Below, in pieces: positions 51,046 through 61,313 of a DNA stretch of 64,000 bases (position 1 is the first letter of the stretch; each line of letters starts with the position of its first letter). The translations under genes were made by a program, and so were the position numbers. Origin of the DNA: Mycobacteriales bacterium (GTDB lineage: Bacteria > Actinomycetota > Actinomycetes > Mycobacteriales > CADCTP01); contig DASYKU010000031.1 of the NCBI GenBank assembly GCA_035995165.1, positions 19,507 to 83,506 of the forward strand, in the 5' to 3' direction. The notes under the pieces were generated by a model. It was not told where the DNA came from. It worked only from the letters and a program-made list of their open reading frames with translations, and searched no databases.

Positions 51046-52695
51046 TCAGGGGCCGTTGAGCTCGCGGTGGACGGCGGGGAGGACCTTGCGCAGGTAGGTG
51101 CCGAGCCTGATGAACGAGCTCCCGCTGGTCCGGAACGCGTACGTGATCGGCACCTCGGCGTACGCGTAGCCCTTGCCGAGCAGGTCGAGGGTGAGGACCT
51201 GGGCGTAGTTGTAGTCGTGCACGATCTCGGCCGCGGCGGCCGCGTCGGCGGAGAAGGCGCGGTAGCCGCTCTGGCCGTCGGTGAGGTCGCGGCGGCGGGT
51301 CATCCAGCGGACCCAGTGGGTCAGCAGCCGGTTGCCGGCGGTGCGGTGCGCCGTCATCCGGCGGGCGCCGCCGGCGAACCGGGAGCCGATCACGTAGTCG
51401 GCCCGGCCGGCCAGCACCGGGGCGGCCAGCACGGCCAGCTCCTCGGGGGCGTACTCGCCGTCCGCGTCGAGGTAGACCACGCAGGCCGGGCGCAGCGCGG
51501 TCGCCTCCGCCAGCGCCCGGCGGACGGCTGCTCCGAGCCCGAGGTTGCGGGGCTGCGGCAGCACGGTGGCGCCGGCGGCCCGGGCCCGCTCGGCGGAGGC
51601 GTCGGTGGAGCCGTCGTCGACCACGACCGTCCGGACCGGACGTCCACAGGCCACGGACGGCAGCCGCCGGACCACGTCGCCGACGGTGGCCTCCTCGTTG
51701 TAGACCGGGATCACCGCCACGATCGGCGCGTCCGGCGCCGGCTCGACCGGGGCCGGCCGGGGCGGCAGCGCCCGGGACAGCCGCAGCCGGCCGAAGTACC
51801 CCGGGGCCGGGGTGACCAGGGCGACTCCCCCGACCACGAGCGAGTACGCGGTCTTGGTGGCGTGCGCGACCAGCGCGGCGGCCAGCGCCGCGCCCGGGCC
51901 GGCCCCCAGCCCGACCAGGGCGGCGGTGGCGGCGGCCTCGTAGCCGCCGATGCCGCCGGGGGTGACCGCGATCGTCTGCGCGGCGATCGTCACCGCGGTG
52001 ACCGCGACCGCCTGCGGATAGGTGAGCGAGATCCCGGCGGCGGACGCCGCGGCCCACATCACCGCCGCCTCCAGCAGCCAGGCCACGCTCGCGGCCGCGG
52101 CGACACCCAGGCCGGGCATCCGGACCGCGGCGCCACGCCGCTTGAGCCGCAACAGCAGGACCACGGCCGCGACGCCGGCCGCGAGCAGGACCGCGGCCAG
52201 CACCCAGCCCCAGGCGTCGAACTCGTTCGCGACCGCGGGAGCACCGACGACGGCCAGCGCCAGCACGGCGAGCAGGTCGGCCGCCCGCAGCGCGACGGCG
52301 GAGGCGGTGACCGGCGCGGCCGGCAGCCCGGTCCGGCGCAGCACGCTGGTCACCCGCAGCGCCTCGCCGAGCCGGAACGGCAGCACGTGGTTGCCCAGCA
52401 GCGAGACGTGCAGCGCGGCCCAGGACTGCCCGTACGGCAGGGTCGGCAGCACCCGGGTCCAGGCCCAGGAGCGCAGCGCGAACGCCCCGGCGTAGAGGAC
52501 GACGGCGCCGAGCAGCGCGCCCGGGCTGCGCCCGACCGCCTCCAGCGCCGCCCCGAGCGACCCGAAGTCGACGACCGTGGCCAGGTAGCCGACGGCGAGC
52601 GCCAGCGCCAGCACCCCGAGCCAGCGGCGGGCCTGCTTCAGCCGCGAGGTCCGCGGCCGCGGCACCGGGAGCGTCTGAGGCCGGGTGACGAGCAT
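51046..52695 (-). CDS. Flippase-like membrane domain fused to a GT2 glycosyltransferase
   Basis: 549 residues. N-terminal 320 residues: about eight hydrophobic segments of the lysylphosphatidylglycerol-synthase-TM/YbhN type (H-V-S-L-L-G-N-H-V-L-P-F-R-L-G-E, T-P-G-G-I-G-G-Y-E). C-terminal 220 residues: GT-A family 2 glycosyltransferase (V-I-P-V-Y-N-E-E-A-T, V-V-D-D-G-S-T-D, D-x-D in Y-L-D-A-D-G-E-Y, D-G-Q-S-G-Y-R-A-F) like dolichol-phosphate mannose synthases. One protein could charge and translocate a polyprenyl-linked sugar. ATG; divergent from the epimerase gene. Confidence 0.88.
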   Translation of the reverse strand: MLVTRPQTLPVPRPRTSRLKQARRWLGVLALALAVGYLATVVDFGSLGAALEAVGRSPGALLGAVVLYAGAFALRSWAWTRVLPTLPYGQSWAALHVSLLGNHVLPFRLGEALRVTSVLRRTGLPAAPVTASAVALRAADLLAVLALAVVGAPAVANEFDAWGWVLAAVLLAAGVAAVVLLLRLKRRGAAVRMPGLGVAAAASVAWLLEAAVMWAAASAAGISLTYPQAVAVTAVTIAAQTIAVTPGGIGGYEAAATAALVGLGAGPGAALAAALVAHATKTAYSLVVGGVALVTPAPGYFGRLRLSRALPPRPAPVEPAPDAPIVAVIPVYNEEATVGDVVRRLPSVACGRPVRTVVVDDGSTDASAERARAAGATVLPQPRNLGLGAAVRRALAEATALRPACVVYLDADGEYAPEELAVLAAPVLAGRADYVIGSRFAGGARRMTAHRTAGNRLLTHWVRWMTRRRDLTDGQSGYRAFSADAAAAAEIVHDYNYAQVLTLDLLGKGYAYAEVPITYAFRTSGSSFIRLGTYLRKVLPAVHRELNGP

Positions 52696-52704
52696 AGTGA
52701 GGGA

Positions 52705-52714
52705 AGGCTAGCCT
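52705..52714. promoter_or_regulatory. Palindrome AGGCTAGCCT between divergent envelope genes
   Basis: A 10-bp perfect palindrome in a 50-bp divergent gap. It places TAGCCT on both strands, so it could be a shared bidirectional -10 or an operator. Confidence 0.3.
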
Positions 52715-52745
52715 AAGTCCGCTCGCGTCAGGGTCTGGAGGTCGG

Positions 52746-53669
52746 ATGGCTGTCGTCGTCACGGGGGCCGCCGGGTTTCTCGGACAGGCCCTGGTCGCCG
52801 CGCTGGCCGCGGACGGGACGGCCGTGGTCGCCGTCGACCGCCGGCCCGTCGCGACCGCCGGCCGGGCCCCCGACCTCGGCGTGACCGGGCCGGCCGGCGC
52901 GCGGGTGACGACGCTGCAGGCTGATCTGCTCGCCGGCGACCCGGCCGTGGCCGAGGCCCTGCGCACCGCCGACGCGGTCTTCCACCTGGCCGGCCGCCCC
53001 GGCGTCCGCGACACCGGGCTCACCGCCGACGCCGCCCGGACCCGCGACAACGTGCTCGCCACCGCGGCCGTCCTCGACCTCGTCCCGCACCGGACCCCGC
53101 TCGTCGTCACCTCCTCCTCGTCCGTGTACGGCGACTGCCCGGGCCGGCCGTCGCGGGAGGACGACCCGCCGCGCCCGCTCGGTGCGTACGCCCGCAGCAA
53201 GGCCACGATGGAGCGGCTCTGTGCCGGCCGGCCGGTCGCGCTGCTGCGCCCGTTCACGGTGGCCGGCGAGGGGCAGCGGCCGGACATGGCGCTGGCCCGC
53301 TGGATCGCCGCGGTCCGGGCCGGGCGGCCGATCCGGGTGCTCGGTTCCCTCGACCGGACCCGCGACGTCACCGACGTCCGGGACGTGGTCCGGGCGGCCC
53401 GGCTCGCGGCCGAGCGCGACGTCACCGGCCCGCTGAACGTCGGCACCGGGCGTCCCCGGACGCTGGCCGACCTGGCCGCGGCGGTCTGCCGGGTGCTGGC
53501 CGAGGCGGCCGACCTGGTGGTCGAGCCGGCGGCGGCGGTGGAGCCGGCGGCCACCTGGGCCGACACCACCCGCCTGGGCCGTACGCTCGGGTTCGTGCCG
53601 GTGACCGACCTCGACGACCTCGTGGCCCGGCAGGTCGCGGCCGCGGTCGAGCCCGTCCTCGTGGCGTGA
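52746..53669 (+). CDS. NAD-dependent sugar epimerase/dehydratase (extended SDR)
   Basis: 307 residues. Rossmann motif V-T-G-A-A-G-F-L-G, S-S-S-S-V-Y-G with the catalytic serine, and Y-A-R-S-K with the Tyr/Lys pair; V-G-T-G-R-P and C-terminal L-G-F-V-P complete the extended SDR pattern of UDP/GDP-sugar enzymes. Substrate unknown. ATG with GGAGGT 3 nt upstream; its stop overlaps the next gene (GTGA). Confidence 0.88.
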   Translation: MAVVVTGAAGFLGQALVAALAADGTAVVAVDRRPVATAGRAPDLGVTGPAGARVTTLQADLLAGDPAVAEALRTADAVFHLAGRPGVRDTGLTADAARTRDNVLATAAVLDLVPHRTPLVVTSSSSVYGDCPGRPSREDDPPRPLGAYARSKATMERLCAGRPVALLRPFTVAGEGQRPDMALARWIAAVRAGRPIRVLGSLDRTRDVTDVRDVVRAARLAAERDVTGPLNVGTGRPRTLADLAAAVCRVLAEAADLVVEPAAAVEPAATWADTTRLGRTLGFVPVTDLDDLVARQVAAAVEPVLVA

Positions 53670-55019
53670 GCCTGACGCTGCAGCAGGACGCCCCGGCCGT
53701 TCCCGGGCGGCTGACGATGGCGATGCTGATCGTCGGGCTACTCACGGTGCTCGCGGCCGGCCTCGGCGCCGGCGTCCCCTCCACGTACGGCGGGCAGGCG
53801 GCCGTGGACGAGCCGCAGTACCTGCTCTCCGCGCTCTCCCTCTGGGAGGACCACGACCTCGACATCTCCGACGAGCTCGCGGCCCGGCGCTTCCTCGCCT
53901 TCCACGACAGCGACCTGCCGGTGCAGACCGCGACCCGCCCGGACGGCAGCCAGCTGTCCCCGCACGACCCGCTGCTGCCGGTCATCCTGGCCGTGCCGAT
54001 GGGCCTGGGCGGCTGGCTCGCGGCCAAGCTCACGCTCGCGGTGCTGGCCGGGATCCTGGCCGCGCTGCTGCTGTGGACGGCGGTCCGCCGGTTCGGCGTC
54101 CCGCTCGGGCTGGCCGGGCCGGGCGTCGCCCTGGCCACCTGCACCTCCCCCCTGGCCGTGTACGGGCAGCAGGTCTACCCGGAGCTGCCCGGCGCGCTGG
54201 CCGCGCTGGTCGCGCTCGCCGCCCTGACCGCGCCCCGCCCGGCCGCCCGGACGCTGACCACGTTCGCGCTGGCCGTCATCGCGATGCCCTGGCTCTCGGT
54301 CAAGTACGCCCCGGTCGGCGTCGCGCTGGTCCTGGTCGCCGCGGCCGGCCTGCTGCGGGCCGGCCGGATCCGGGCGACCGTGCTGCTCGCCGGCGGGCTC
54401 GCGGCCGGCGGCGTGGTCTACCTGGCCGTGCACAAGGCCATCTACGGCGGCATCACCGCGTACGCCAGCGGCGACGCCTTCCAGGGCTCGGGCGAGTTCG
54501 GCGTGATCGGCTTCCAGCCCGACTATCCCGGTCGCACGATCCGGCTGCTGGGGCTGCTGGTCGACCGGGACTTCGGGATCGCGGCCTGGCAGCCGGCCTG
54601 GTTCCTGCTGCTGCCGGCGCTGGCCGTGCTGCTCCACCGCCGTCCGCCGCACTGGGCCGCGCTGACCGTGCCGCTGCTGGCCGGGTACGGCACCGCGACC
54701 TGGGTGGCGCTGACCATGCAGGGGTTCTGGTGGCCGGGCCGCCAGCTCGTGGTGGTGCTGCCGCTGGCCGTGCTGATCATCCTGGCCTGGCTGACCCGGG
54801 CGACCCGGTCCGTCCGGGTCACCGCCGCCGGGCTGGGCGCGCTCGGTGTCGTCTACTACGTCGTGCTGCTGGTCACCGGTTACTTCGGGCAGACCCGGTG
54901 GGTGCTCGCCCCGGACGACCTGCGGCTGCACTGGCCGGCCGCGCTGCTGCTCCCCGACGACCGCGACCTGACCGCCGCCGACCAGGTCCGCTACGGGATC
55001 TGGATCGCGGTCGCGGCGG

Positions 55020-55820
<801 letters not shown>

Positions 55821-55891
55821 CACGCGGATATCCAACCACCGGGTCGCGGCACCGTCGTACACCCGGTGGGCGCGTCGGGCAGGATGCCGGT

Positions 55892-58183
55892 GTGACCCGT
55901 CGCGATCCGCTGCTCGACGTGCCCGGCCCGGGCGACCCGCCCTGGCCCGGCCGACCCGAGCCGCTCGGCGCCACCTGGGACGGCGAGGGTACGAACTTCG
56001 CGCTCTGGTCGGCCGGGGCCGAGGCGGTCGAGCTCTGCCTGTTCTCCGGCGGGGGCCGAGGTGGCGAGAGCCGGGCCGGCGAGGCCGAGTCCGAGACCCG
56101 CATCCCGCTGACCGAGACGACATACCACGTCTGGCACGGCTATCTGCCCCGGGTCGGCCCGGGCCAGCGGTACGGCTACCGCGTGCACGGGCCGTACCGG
56201 CCGCGGGACGGCCTGCGCTACAACCCGGACAAGCTCCTGCTCGATCCGTACGCACGGGCCGTGGACGGTGAGTTCACCCCGCACCCGGCCGTGTACGGCT
56301 TCGCCGGCGACCCGCGATCGGACACTGTGGACGGTCGCGACTCCGCGCCGTACGTGCCCCGCTCGGTGGTGGTGCACGACTCGTTCCCCTGGGGCAACGA
56401 CACCCGGCCGCGGACGCCGTGGGAGGACACGGTCATCTACGAGCTGCACGTGAAGGGCTTCACCCAGCGGCATCCCGGCGTGCCCGAGCCGCTGCGGGGG
56501 ACGTACGCGGGGCTGGCCCACCCGGCCGCGATCGAGCACCTGACCGGGCTGGGCGTCACCGCGGTCGAGCTGCTGCCGACCCAGCAGTTCGTCACCGAGC
56601 CGGCCGTGCGCAGGCGCGGGCTGACCAACTACTGGGGCTACAACACGATCGGCTACTTCGCCCCGCACGCGGCGTACGCGGCCACGCCGGGCGAGCAGGT
56701 GCGCGAGTTCAAGGCGATGGTGCGGACGCTGCACGCGGCCGGCATCGAGGTCATCCTGGACGTGGTCTACAACCACACCGCCGAGGGCGACGAGACCGGG
56801 CCGACGCTCTGCTTCCGCGGGATCGACAACGCCGGCTACTACCGGCTGCTGGCCGACGACCGGCGCCGCTACATGGACTACACCGGCTGCGGCAACACCC
56901 TCGACGTCCGCCACCCGTACGTGCTGCAGATGCTGATGGACTCGCTGCGCTACTGGGTGACCGAGATGCACGTGGACGGCTTCCGGTTCGACCTCGCCTC
57001 CGCGCTGGCCCGCTCCTTCCACGACGTGGACAAGCTGTCCGCGTTCTTCGACGTGATCCACCAGGACCCGGTGGTGTCCCGGACGAAGCTCATCGCCGAG
57101 CCCTGGGATGTCGGCGAGGGCGGCTACCAGGTCGGCGAGTTCCCTCCACTGTGGACGGAGTGGAACGGCAAGTACCGCGACACCGTGCGGTCGTTCTGGT
57201 CCGGCGACCGGATCGGGGTGCGCGACCTCGGCTACCGCCTCACCGGATCCTCCGACCTGTACGCGGACGACGGCCGGCGCCCGTTCGCCAGCATCAACTT
57301 CGTCACCGCGCACGACGGCTTCCCGCTGCGCGACCTGGCCTCGTACGAGGAGAAGCACAACGAGGCCAACGGCGAGGGCAACCGGGACGGCGAGTCCCAC
57401 AACCGGTCCTGGAACTGCGGGGTCGAGGGCGAGACCGACGACCCGGCGGTGACGGCGCTGCGCGGCCGGCAGGTACGCAACATGCTGCTGACCCTGCTGC
57501 TGTCGACCGGCGTGCCGATGCTGCTGGCCGGCGACGAGATCGGCCGGACCCAGGGTGGCAACAACAACGCGTTCTGCCAGGACAACGAGGTGTCCTGGGT
57601 GGACTGGGCAGGAGTGGACAAACCGGCGGTGGCCGACCTGCTGGCGCTGACCCGGCGGCTGCTGGAGCTGCGCCGGGAGTCGCCGGTGCTGCGGCAGCGC
57701 GGGTTCTTCGCCGGCCGGCCGGTGCCGGGCGGCGACGGGCGCAAGGACCTGGCCTGGCTGCGCACGGACGGCACCGAGATGACCGAGCGGGAATGGCACT
57801 CGCCGGACCTGCGGACCCTGGGCATGTACCTCGACGGCGACGGGATCCGGCAGCGCGGGCCGCGCGGGGAACGGCTCTCGGACGAGTCGTACCTGCTGGT
57901 GCTGCACGCCGGGCCTGAGGACACCACGTTCGCGCTGCCCGGGCTGCCCTGGGCCAGCGGGTGGGACGTGGTCGTGGACACCACCTATCCGGACGGGTTC
58001 CCGCCGGCCGGGGCGGGGCGGCCGGCGGCCGGGATCGATCTGCCGGTGACGGCCCGCTCGACCGTGCTGCTGCGGGCGGTCCGCGGCCGGCTGGTCGGCG
58101 CCCCGCCCCCGGTCGCCACCCCACCTGGCCGCCCCCCGGGACCACCGCCCGTCCGGGAGGACGCCCCCAGGGCGGACCGGTGA
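55892..58183 (+). CDS. glgX: Glycogen debranching enzyme (GH13)
   Basis: Hydrolyses alpha-1,6 branches of phosphorylase-trimmed glycogen. 763 residues. CBM48 N-terminus (G-A-T-W-D-G-E-G-T-N-F-A-L-W), GH13 motifs D-V-V-Y-N-H-T, G-F-R-F-D-L-A (nucleophile Asp), I-A-E-P-W-D (acid Glu), and F-V-T-A-H-D-G; N-N-N-A-F-C-Q-D-N-E is characteristic of GlgX. Low-complexity Pro-rich C-terminal 30 residues. GTG start with CAGGAT 6 nt before it. Extends the alpha-glucan theme of the window. Confidence 0.94.
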   Translation: MTRRDPLLDVPGPGDPPWPGRPEPLGATWDGEGTNFALWSAGAEAVELCLFSGGGRGGESRAGEAESETRIPLTETTYHVWHGYLPRVGPGQRYGYRVHGPYRPRDGLRYNPDKLLLDPYARAVDGEFTPHPAVYGFAGDPRSDTVDGRDSAPYVPRSVVVHDSFPWGNDTRPRTPWEDTVIYELHVKGFTQRHPGVPEPLRGTYAGLAHPAAIEHLTGLGVTAVELLPTQQFVTEPAVRRRGLTNYWGYNTIGYFAPHAAYAATPGEQVREFKAMVRTLHAAGIEVILDVVYNHTAEGDETGPTLCFRGIDNAGYYRLLADDRRRYMDYTGCGNTLDVRHPYVLQMLMDSLRYWVTEMHVDGFRFDLASALARSFHDVDKLSAFFDVIHQDPVVSRTKLIAEPWDVGEGGYQVGEFPPLWTEWNGKYRDTVRSFWSGDRIGVRDLGYRLTGSSDLYADDGRRPFASINFVTAHDGFPLRDLASYEEKHNEANGEGNRDGESHNRSWNCGVEGETDDPAVTALRGRQVRNMLLTLLLSTGVPMLLAGDEIGRTQGGNNNAFCQDNEVSWVDWAGVDKPAVADLLALTRRLLELRRESPVLRQRGFFAGRPVPGGDGRKDLAWLRTDGTEMTEREWHSPDLRTLGMYLDGDGIRQRGPRGERLSDESYLLVLHAGPEDTTFALPGLPWASGWDVVVDTTYPDGFPPAGAGRPAAGIDLPVTARSTVLLRAVRGRLVGAPPPVATPPGRPPGPPPVREDAPRADR

Positions 58184-58216
58184 CCCGACCCTCGCCGATG
58201 CGGCGGCCCGACCTGG

Positions 58217-58825
58217 TCAGGGCAGCGGGTCGACCAGGTAGCGCTGCAGGGTCGGGGCGATCAGGGCGGCCACGCGATCCGGCGGCAGGCTGGCCAGCGG
58301 CTCGATCTTGACCACGTGGCGGGCCATCACCAGGCCGACCACCTGGGACGCGGCCAGCGACCCGCGCAGCTCCGGTTCGTCCGAGCCGAGGCCGGCGGCC
58401 AGCGGCGCGAGGATGTCCCGGCTGACCCGCTCGCGGACGGCGACCGCGGCCGCGTCCTCACTGGCCGCGGCCCGGATCAGGCCGGTCATCCGCTCGTAGC
58501 CCTCGGGGTGGGACAGCACCGAGACGACGAACCCGGCCAGCCGGGCGCCGATCCCGGCCGGATCCCCGGCCAGGATGTGCGGCAGCACCTGCGCCGGGTC
58601 GAACGGCAGCTGCATGACCTCGGCGAACAACCGCTGCTTGGACCCGAAGAAATGGCTGACCAGCGTGGGGTCGACCCCGGCCTCCAGCGCGACCGAGCGC
58701 ATCGACGTGCGGTCGAACCCCTGCCGGGCGAACTGCTGGCGGGCCGCGTCCCGGATCGCGTCGCGCGTCCCGCTGTCCCCCGGCCGCCGTCCCGTCCGGG
58801 CCCGCGGCGGCTCCCCACCGATCAT
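58217..58825 (-). CDS. TetR-family repressor
   Basis: 202 residues. HTH at about 22-66: A-R-Q-Q-F-A-R-Q-G-F-D-R-T-S-M-R-S-V-A then D-P-T-L-V-S-H-F-F-G-S-K; the C-terminal effector domain matches the TetR C-terminal 17 type (L-A-A-S-Q-V-V-G-L-V-M-A-R). Divergent from an efflux-type MFS gene with a 36-bp operator between them, the classical local-repressor layout. ATG with TACGGT 6 nt upstream. Confidence 0.93.
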   Translation of the reverse strand: MIGGEPPRARTGRRPGDSGTRDAIRDAARQQFARQGFDRTSMRSVALEAGVDPTLVSHFFGSKQRLFAEVMQLPFDPAQVLPHILAGDPAGIGARLAGFVVSVLSHPEGYERMTGLIRAAASEDAAAVAVRERVSRDILAPLAAGLGSDEPELRGSLAASQVVGLVMARHVVKIEPLASLPPDRVAALIAPTLQRYLVDPLP

Positions 58826-58831
58826 GACCTC

Positions 58832-58837
58832 ACCGTA
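58832..58837 (-). promoter_or_regulatory. Candidate -10 (TACGGT) for tetR
   Basis: TACGGT, 6 nt before the tetR ATG; the operator at 58853-58888 covers the region where its -35 should be. Confidence 0.45.
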
Positions 58838-58852
58838 CCCATTGACGAAGTG

Positions 58853-58888
58853 AATTCTGTACGTGCAGAATACAGCACGTACGGAATT
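58853..58888. promoter_or_regulatory. 36-bp inverted-repeat operator between tetR and MFS genes
   Basis: 14-bp arms 58853-58866 and 58875-58888 match at 13 of 14 positions (AATTCYGTACGTGC) around an 8-nt centre. A TTGACG at 58842-58847 could be the -35 of the MFS gene. Repressor bound here would cover both divergent promoters. Confidence 0.8.
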
Positions 58889-58910
58889 TCTACGGCCCGA
58901 GGAGCGTCCC

Positions 58911-60455
58911 GTGACCCCCGCGCACCTGCCCCCCGCCCGCCGCCGGGCCGTCCTCGTCGTGGTCGGCCTGGCGCTGATGATGGTCGTGTCCGCGGTCAGC
59001 GGCCTGAACGTCGCGCTGCCCGACCTGGCCCGCTCCACCGGCGCCAGCCAGACCCAGCTGACCTGGATCGTCGACGCGTACACGGTCGTGTTCGCCGGGC
59101 TGCTGCTGTTCGCCGGCGCGCTCGGCGACCGGTACGGCCGCAAGGGCGTCCTCACCATCGGGCTCACCCTCTTCGGGGCCGCGGCCGCCTGGGCCGTCAC
59201 CATCGACGAGCCGGCCCAGCTGATCGTGGCCCGGATGCTGATGGGCGTCGGCGCGGCCGCGGTCATGCCGACGACGCTGTCGGTGATCACCACGTCGTTC
59301 CCGCCGCAGGAGCGCGGCCGGGCGGTCGGCGTCTGGGTCGGCATCGCCGGCGGCGGCGCGGTGATCGGCCTGTTCGGCGCGGGCATCCTGCTCGAGTTCT
59401 TCTCCTGGAGCTCGTTCTTCGCCCTCAACGTCGTGCTCGCCGCGCTCGCCCTCGTCGGCACGCTGGCCGTCATCCCGAACTCGCGCGACGCCCGCGGCCC
59501 CCGCCTCGACGTGCCCGGCGCGGTGCTCTCGCTGGTCGGCGTCTCCAGCCTGGTGTTCGCGATCATCGAGGGCGCCGACCGCGGCTGGGCCGAGGCCGTC
59601 ACGCTGGTCGCCGGCGCCGTCGCGGTGGTCACGCTGATCGGGTTCGTGCTGCGGGAGCTGGCCACGCCGGCGCCGCTGCTGGACGTCCGGCTGTTCCGGC
59701 TGCGCGGGTTCGGGGCCGGCTCGCTCTCGGCGACCGCGCAGTTCTTCGCCGCGTTCGGGTTCTTCTTCGTGGTCCTGCAGTACCTGCAGTTCGTCGTCGG
59801 GCGCAGCCCGCTGCTGGCCGCGCTGACCTTGCTGCCGCTGCCGTTCCTCCTGCTGCCCAGCGCCCGGCTGGCCCCGCGGCTGGCCGACCGGTTCGGCACC
59901 AACCGGATCGCGGCGCTGGGCCTGCTCTCGATCGCCGCCGGGCTCGGCGTGATGTCGCTGCTGGACGTGCAGTTCAACCCGGTGACGTTCTACCTCGGCC
60001 TGGTCCTGTTCGGGATCGGCATGGGGTTGGCCGGCACCCCGGCCACCACCGCGATCACCGCGTCGCTGCCGGAGTCCAAGCAGGGCGTGGCCTCGGCCAT
60101 GAACGACCTGTCCCGCGAGTTCGGCAGCGCGCTCGGCATCGCCGTGCTCGGCAGCCTGCTGCTGTCCAGCTACCGGGACAGCCTGGCTCCCGCGCTGACC
60201 GGCCTGCCCGCGCCGGTGGCGGACGGCGCCCGGTCCTCGATCGCGTTCGTCTCCTCCGACGCGGTCACCCGGTTCGGCGCGACCGGGCAGCAGCTCGCCG
60301 ACGCCGCCCGGCACGCCTTCGTCGACGGCGTCTCCGCCGCCGTCCTGACCGGCGCCGCCGTCCTCGCCGTCGCCGCCGTCTTCGTCTATCTCCGCGCCCC
60401 CCACGCAGCCGAGCAGCAGCCCTCGAACGAGCCGGAGTCCACCCCCGCCCACTGA
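58911..60455 (+). CDS. MFS efflux transporter (EmrB/QacA-like, DHA2)
   Basis: 514 residues with about 14 hydrophobic segments. Motif A variant G-A-L-G-D-R-Y-G-R-K-G, T-W-I-V-D-A-Y-T in the first helix pair and G-A-G-I-L-L-E-F-F-S-W-S-S-F-F after motif C are DHA2 signatures. Probably exports a drug or metabolite sensed by the TetR protein. GTG 58911 chosen for GAGGAG 6 nt upstream; an upstream GTG (58863) lies inside the operator. Confidence 0.92.
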   Translation: MTPAHLPPARRRAVLVVVGLALMMVVSAVSGLNVALPDLARSTGASQTQLTWIVDAYTVVFAGLLLFAGALGDRYGRKGVLTIGLTLFGAAAAWAVTIDEPAQLIVARMLMGVGAAAVMPTTLSVITTSFPPQERGRAVGVWVGIAGGGAVIGLFGAGILLEFFSWSSFFALNVVLAALALVGTLAVIPNSRDARGPRLDVPGAVLSLVGVSSLVFAIIEGADRGWAEAVTLVAGAVAVVTLIGFVLRELATPAPLLDVRLFRLRGFGAGSLSATAQFFAAFGFFFVVLQYLQFVVGRSPLLAALTLLPLPFLLLPSARLAPRLADRFGTNRIAALGLLSIAAGLGVMSLLDVQFNPVTFYLGLVLFGIGMGLAGTPATTAITASLPESKQGVASAMNDLSREFGSALGIAVLGSLLLSSYRDSLAPALTGLPAPVADGARSSIAFVSSDAVTRFGATGQQLADAARHAFVDGVSAAVLTGAAVLAVAAVFVYLRAPHAAEQQPSNEPESTPAH

Positions 60456-60480
60456 ACCGGCCCCGAGCTGGGGGCGCCGA

Positions 60481-61062
60481 TCAGGACTCGGCGACCTCCA
60501 CTTCGGGGAGGCGGTCGAGCTGCAGGGCGGTCATCGTGCCGGCAGCGTCGAAGACGAGCTGCTGCTGGGTGCCGATCCGGTCGTTGACCAGCCTCAGCAG
60601 CGCGTACGCCAGCGCCCCGGTCTGGCGGACCGTCGTCTCGTCCACCAGCGGCTGCCGCACCGAGGTCACCGCGATGCCGGCCGCCGTGCCGTCGGAGTTG
60701 CGGGACACGCCGACGGAGAACCGCTCCCGCGGGTCGGTCGCCGGGTCGGCGAAGTGCTCCCGCATCCGCAGCAGCAGGTCGTGCCAGTCCTCGACCGCCC
60801 CTTCCAGCGCGGTCGCCTTCACGTCCTCGGCCGTCAGCCCCATCCCCCGCGGCCCGGGCACGAAGCACCGCCCGTACGAGAGCAGGGTCGTGGTCCAGAG
60901 CGACTCGATGACGACCTCGTCCTGGGCCGGCGCGGCCAGCCCGGCGACCAGCCGCTCGCAGCAGCCCAGCACGGTCTGCAGCTCCTCGAACGTCGCGGCC
61001 AGGTCGGCCAGCGCGGCCGCGGCCGGGGTGCTCAGCGTCCGGACCGCCGTCGGGGCGCTCAC
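60481..61062 (-). CDS. Hypothetical protein, 193 aa
   Basis: No family recognised. Mostly helical-looking with an Ala-rich N-terminus, E-E-L-Q-T-V-L-G-C-C-E-R-L, and a central F-V-P-G-P-R-G; no signal peptide, no transmembrane helix. A later stretch V-S-R-N-S-D-G-T-A-A-G-I-A-V-T-S looks like beta strand. GTG start overlaps the stop of the small membrane protein gene (GTGA), so it belongs to the groEL-mntH run. Confidence 0.7.
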   Translation of the reverse strand: MSAPTAVRTLSTPAAAALADLAATFEELQTVLGCCERLVAGLAAPAQDEVVIESLWTTTLLSYGRCFVPGPRGMGLTAEDVKATALEGAVEDWHDLLLRMREHFADPATDPRERFSVGVSRNSDGTAAGIAVTSVRQPLVDETTVRQTGALAYALLRLVNDRIGTQQQLVFDAAGTMTALQLDRLPEVEVAES

Positions 61063-61298
61063 GTGAGGCCGTCCACGAGGCCGAGCAGCAGGCCGATCCC
61101 CGCGAGCAGCGCGGATCCGGCCACCACCGAGGGCGCCCGCCGTTCCCAGACGTGCACCCGCCGCCGCACCCGCGAGGTCATCAGCTCCCAGTCCGCCCAG
61201 GCACAGGCGCGCAGGTAGACCAGCATGAACAGGACGCCGGCGGCCCCGGCGGCCAGCAGCCCCAGGGAGAACCGGCCCAGCTCGGACAACGCGTACAT
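61059..61298 (-). CDS. Small membrane protein, 79 aa
   Basis: Two hydrophobic helices (about 9-27 and 56-75) separated by a basic, Trp-containing loop (W-A-D-W-E-L, R-R-R-V-H-V-W-E-R-R). Function unknown. ATG 61298; a TTG three codons upstream is nearer to GAGGGG and is an alternative. Follows mntH by 15 bp and is coupled to the 193-aa gene. Confidence 0.68.
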   Translation of the reverse strand: MYALSELGRFSLGLLAAGAAGVLFMLVYLRACAWADWELMTSRVRRRVHVWERRAPSVVAGSALLAGIGLLLGLVDGLT

Positions 61299-61313
61299 GG
61301 TTACCAAGACCCC

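Noticed and set aside
52702..52720. DtxR/IdeR iron box around AGGCTAGCCTAA
   Set aside because: Only about 11 of 19 positions match the consensus and one half-site is absent; kept as a plain palindrome.
58863..58910. Longer start (GTG 58863) for the MFS transporter
   Set aside because: It lies in the middle of the operator, and GTG 58911 has a proper ribosome-binding site.
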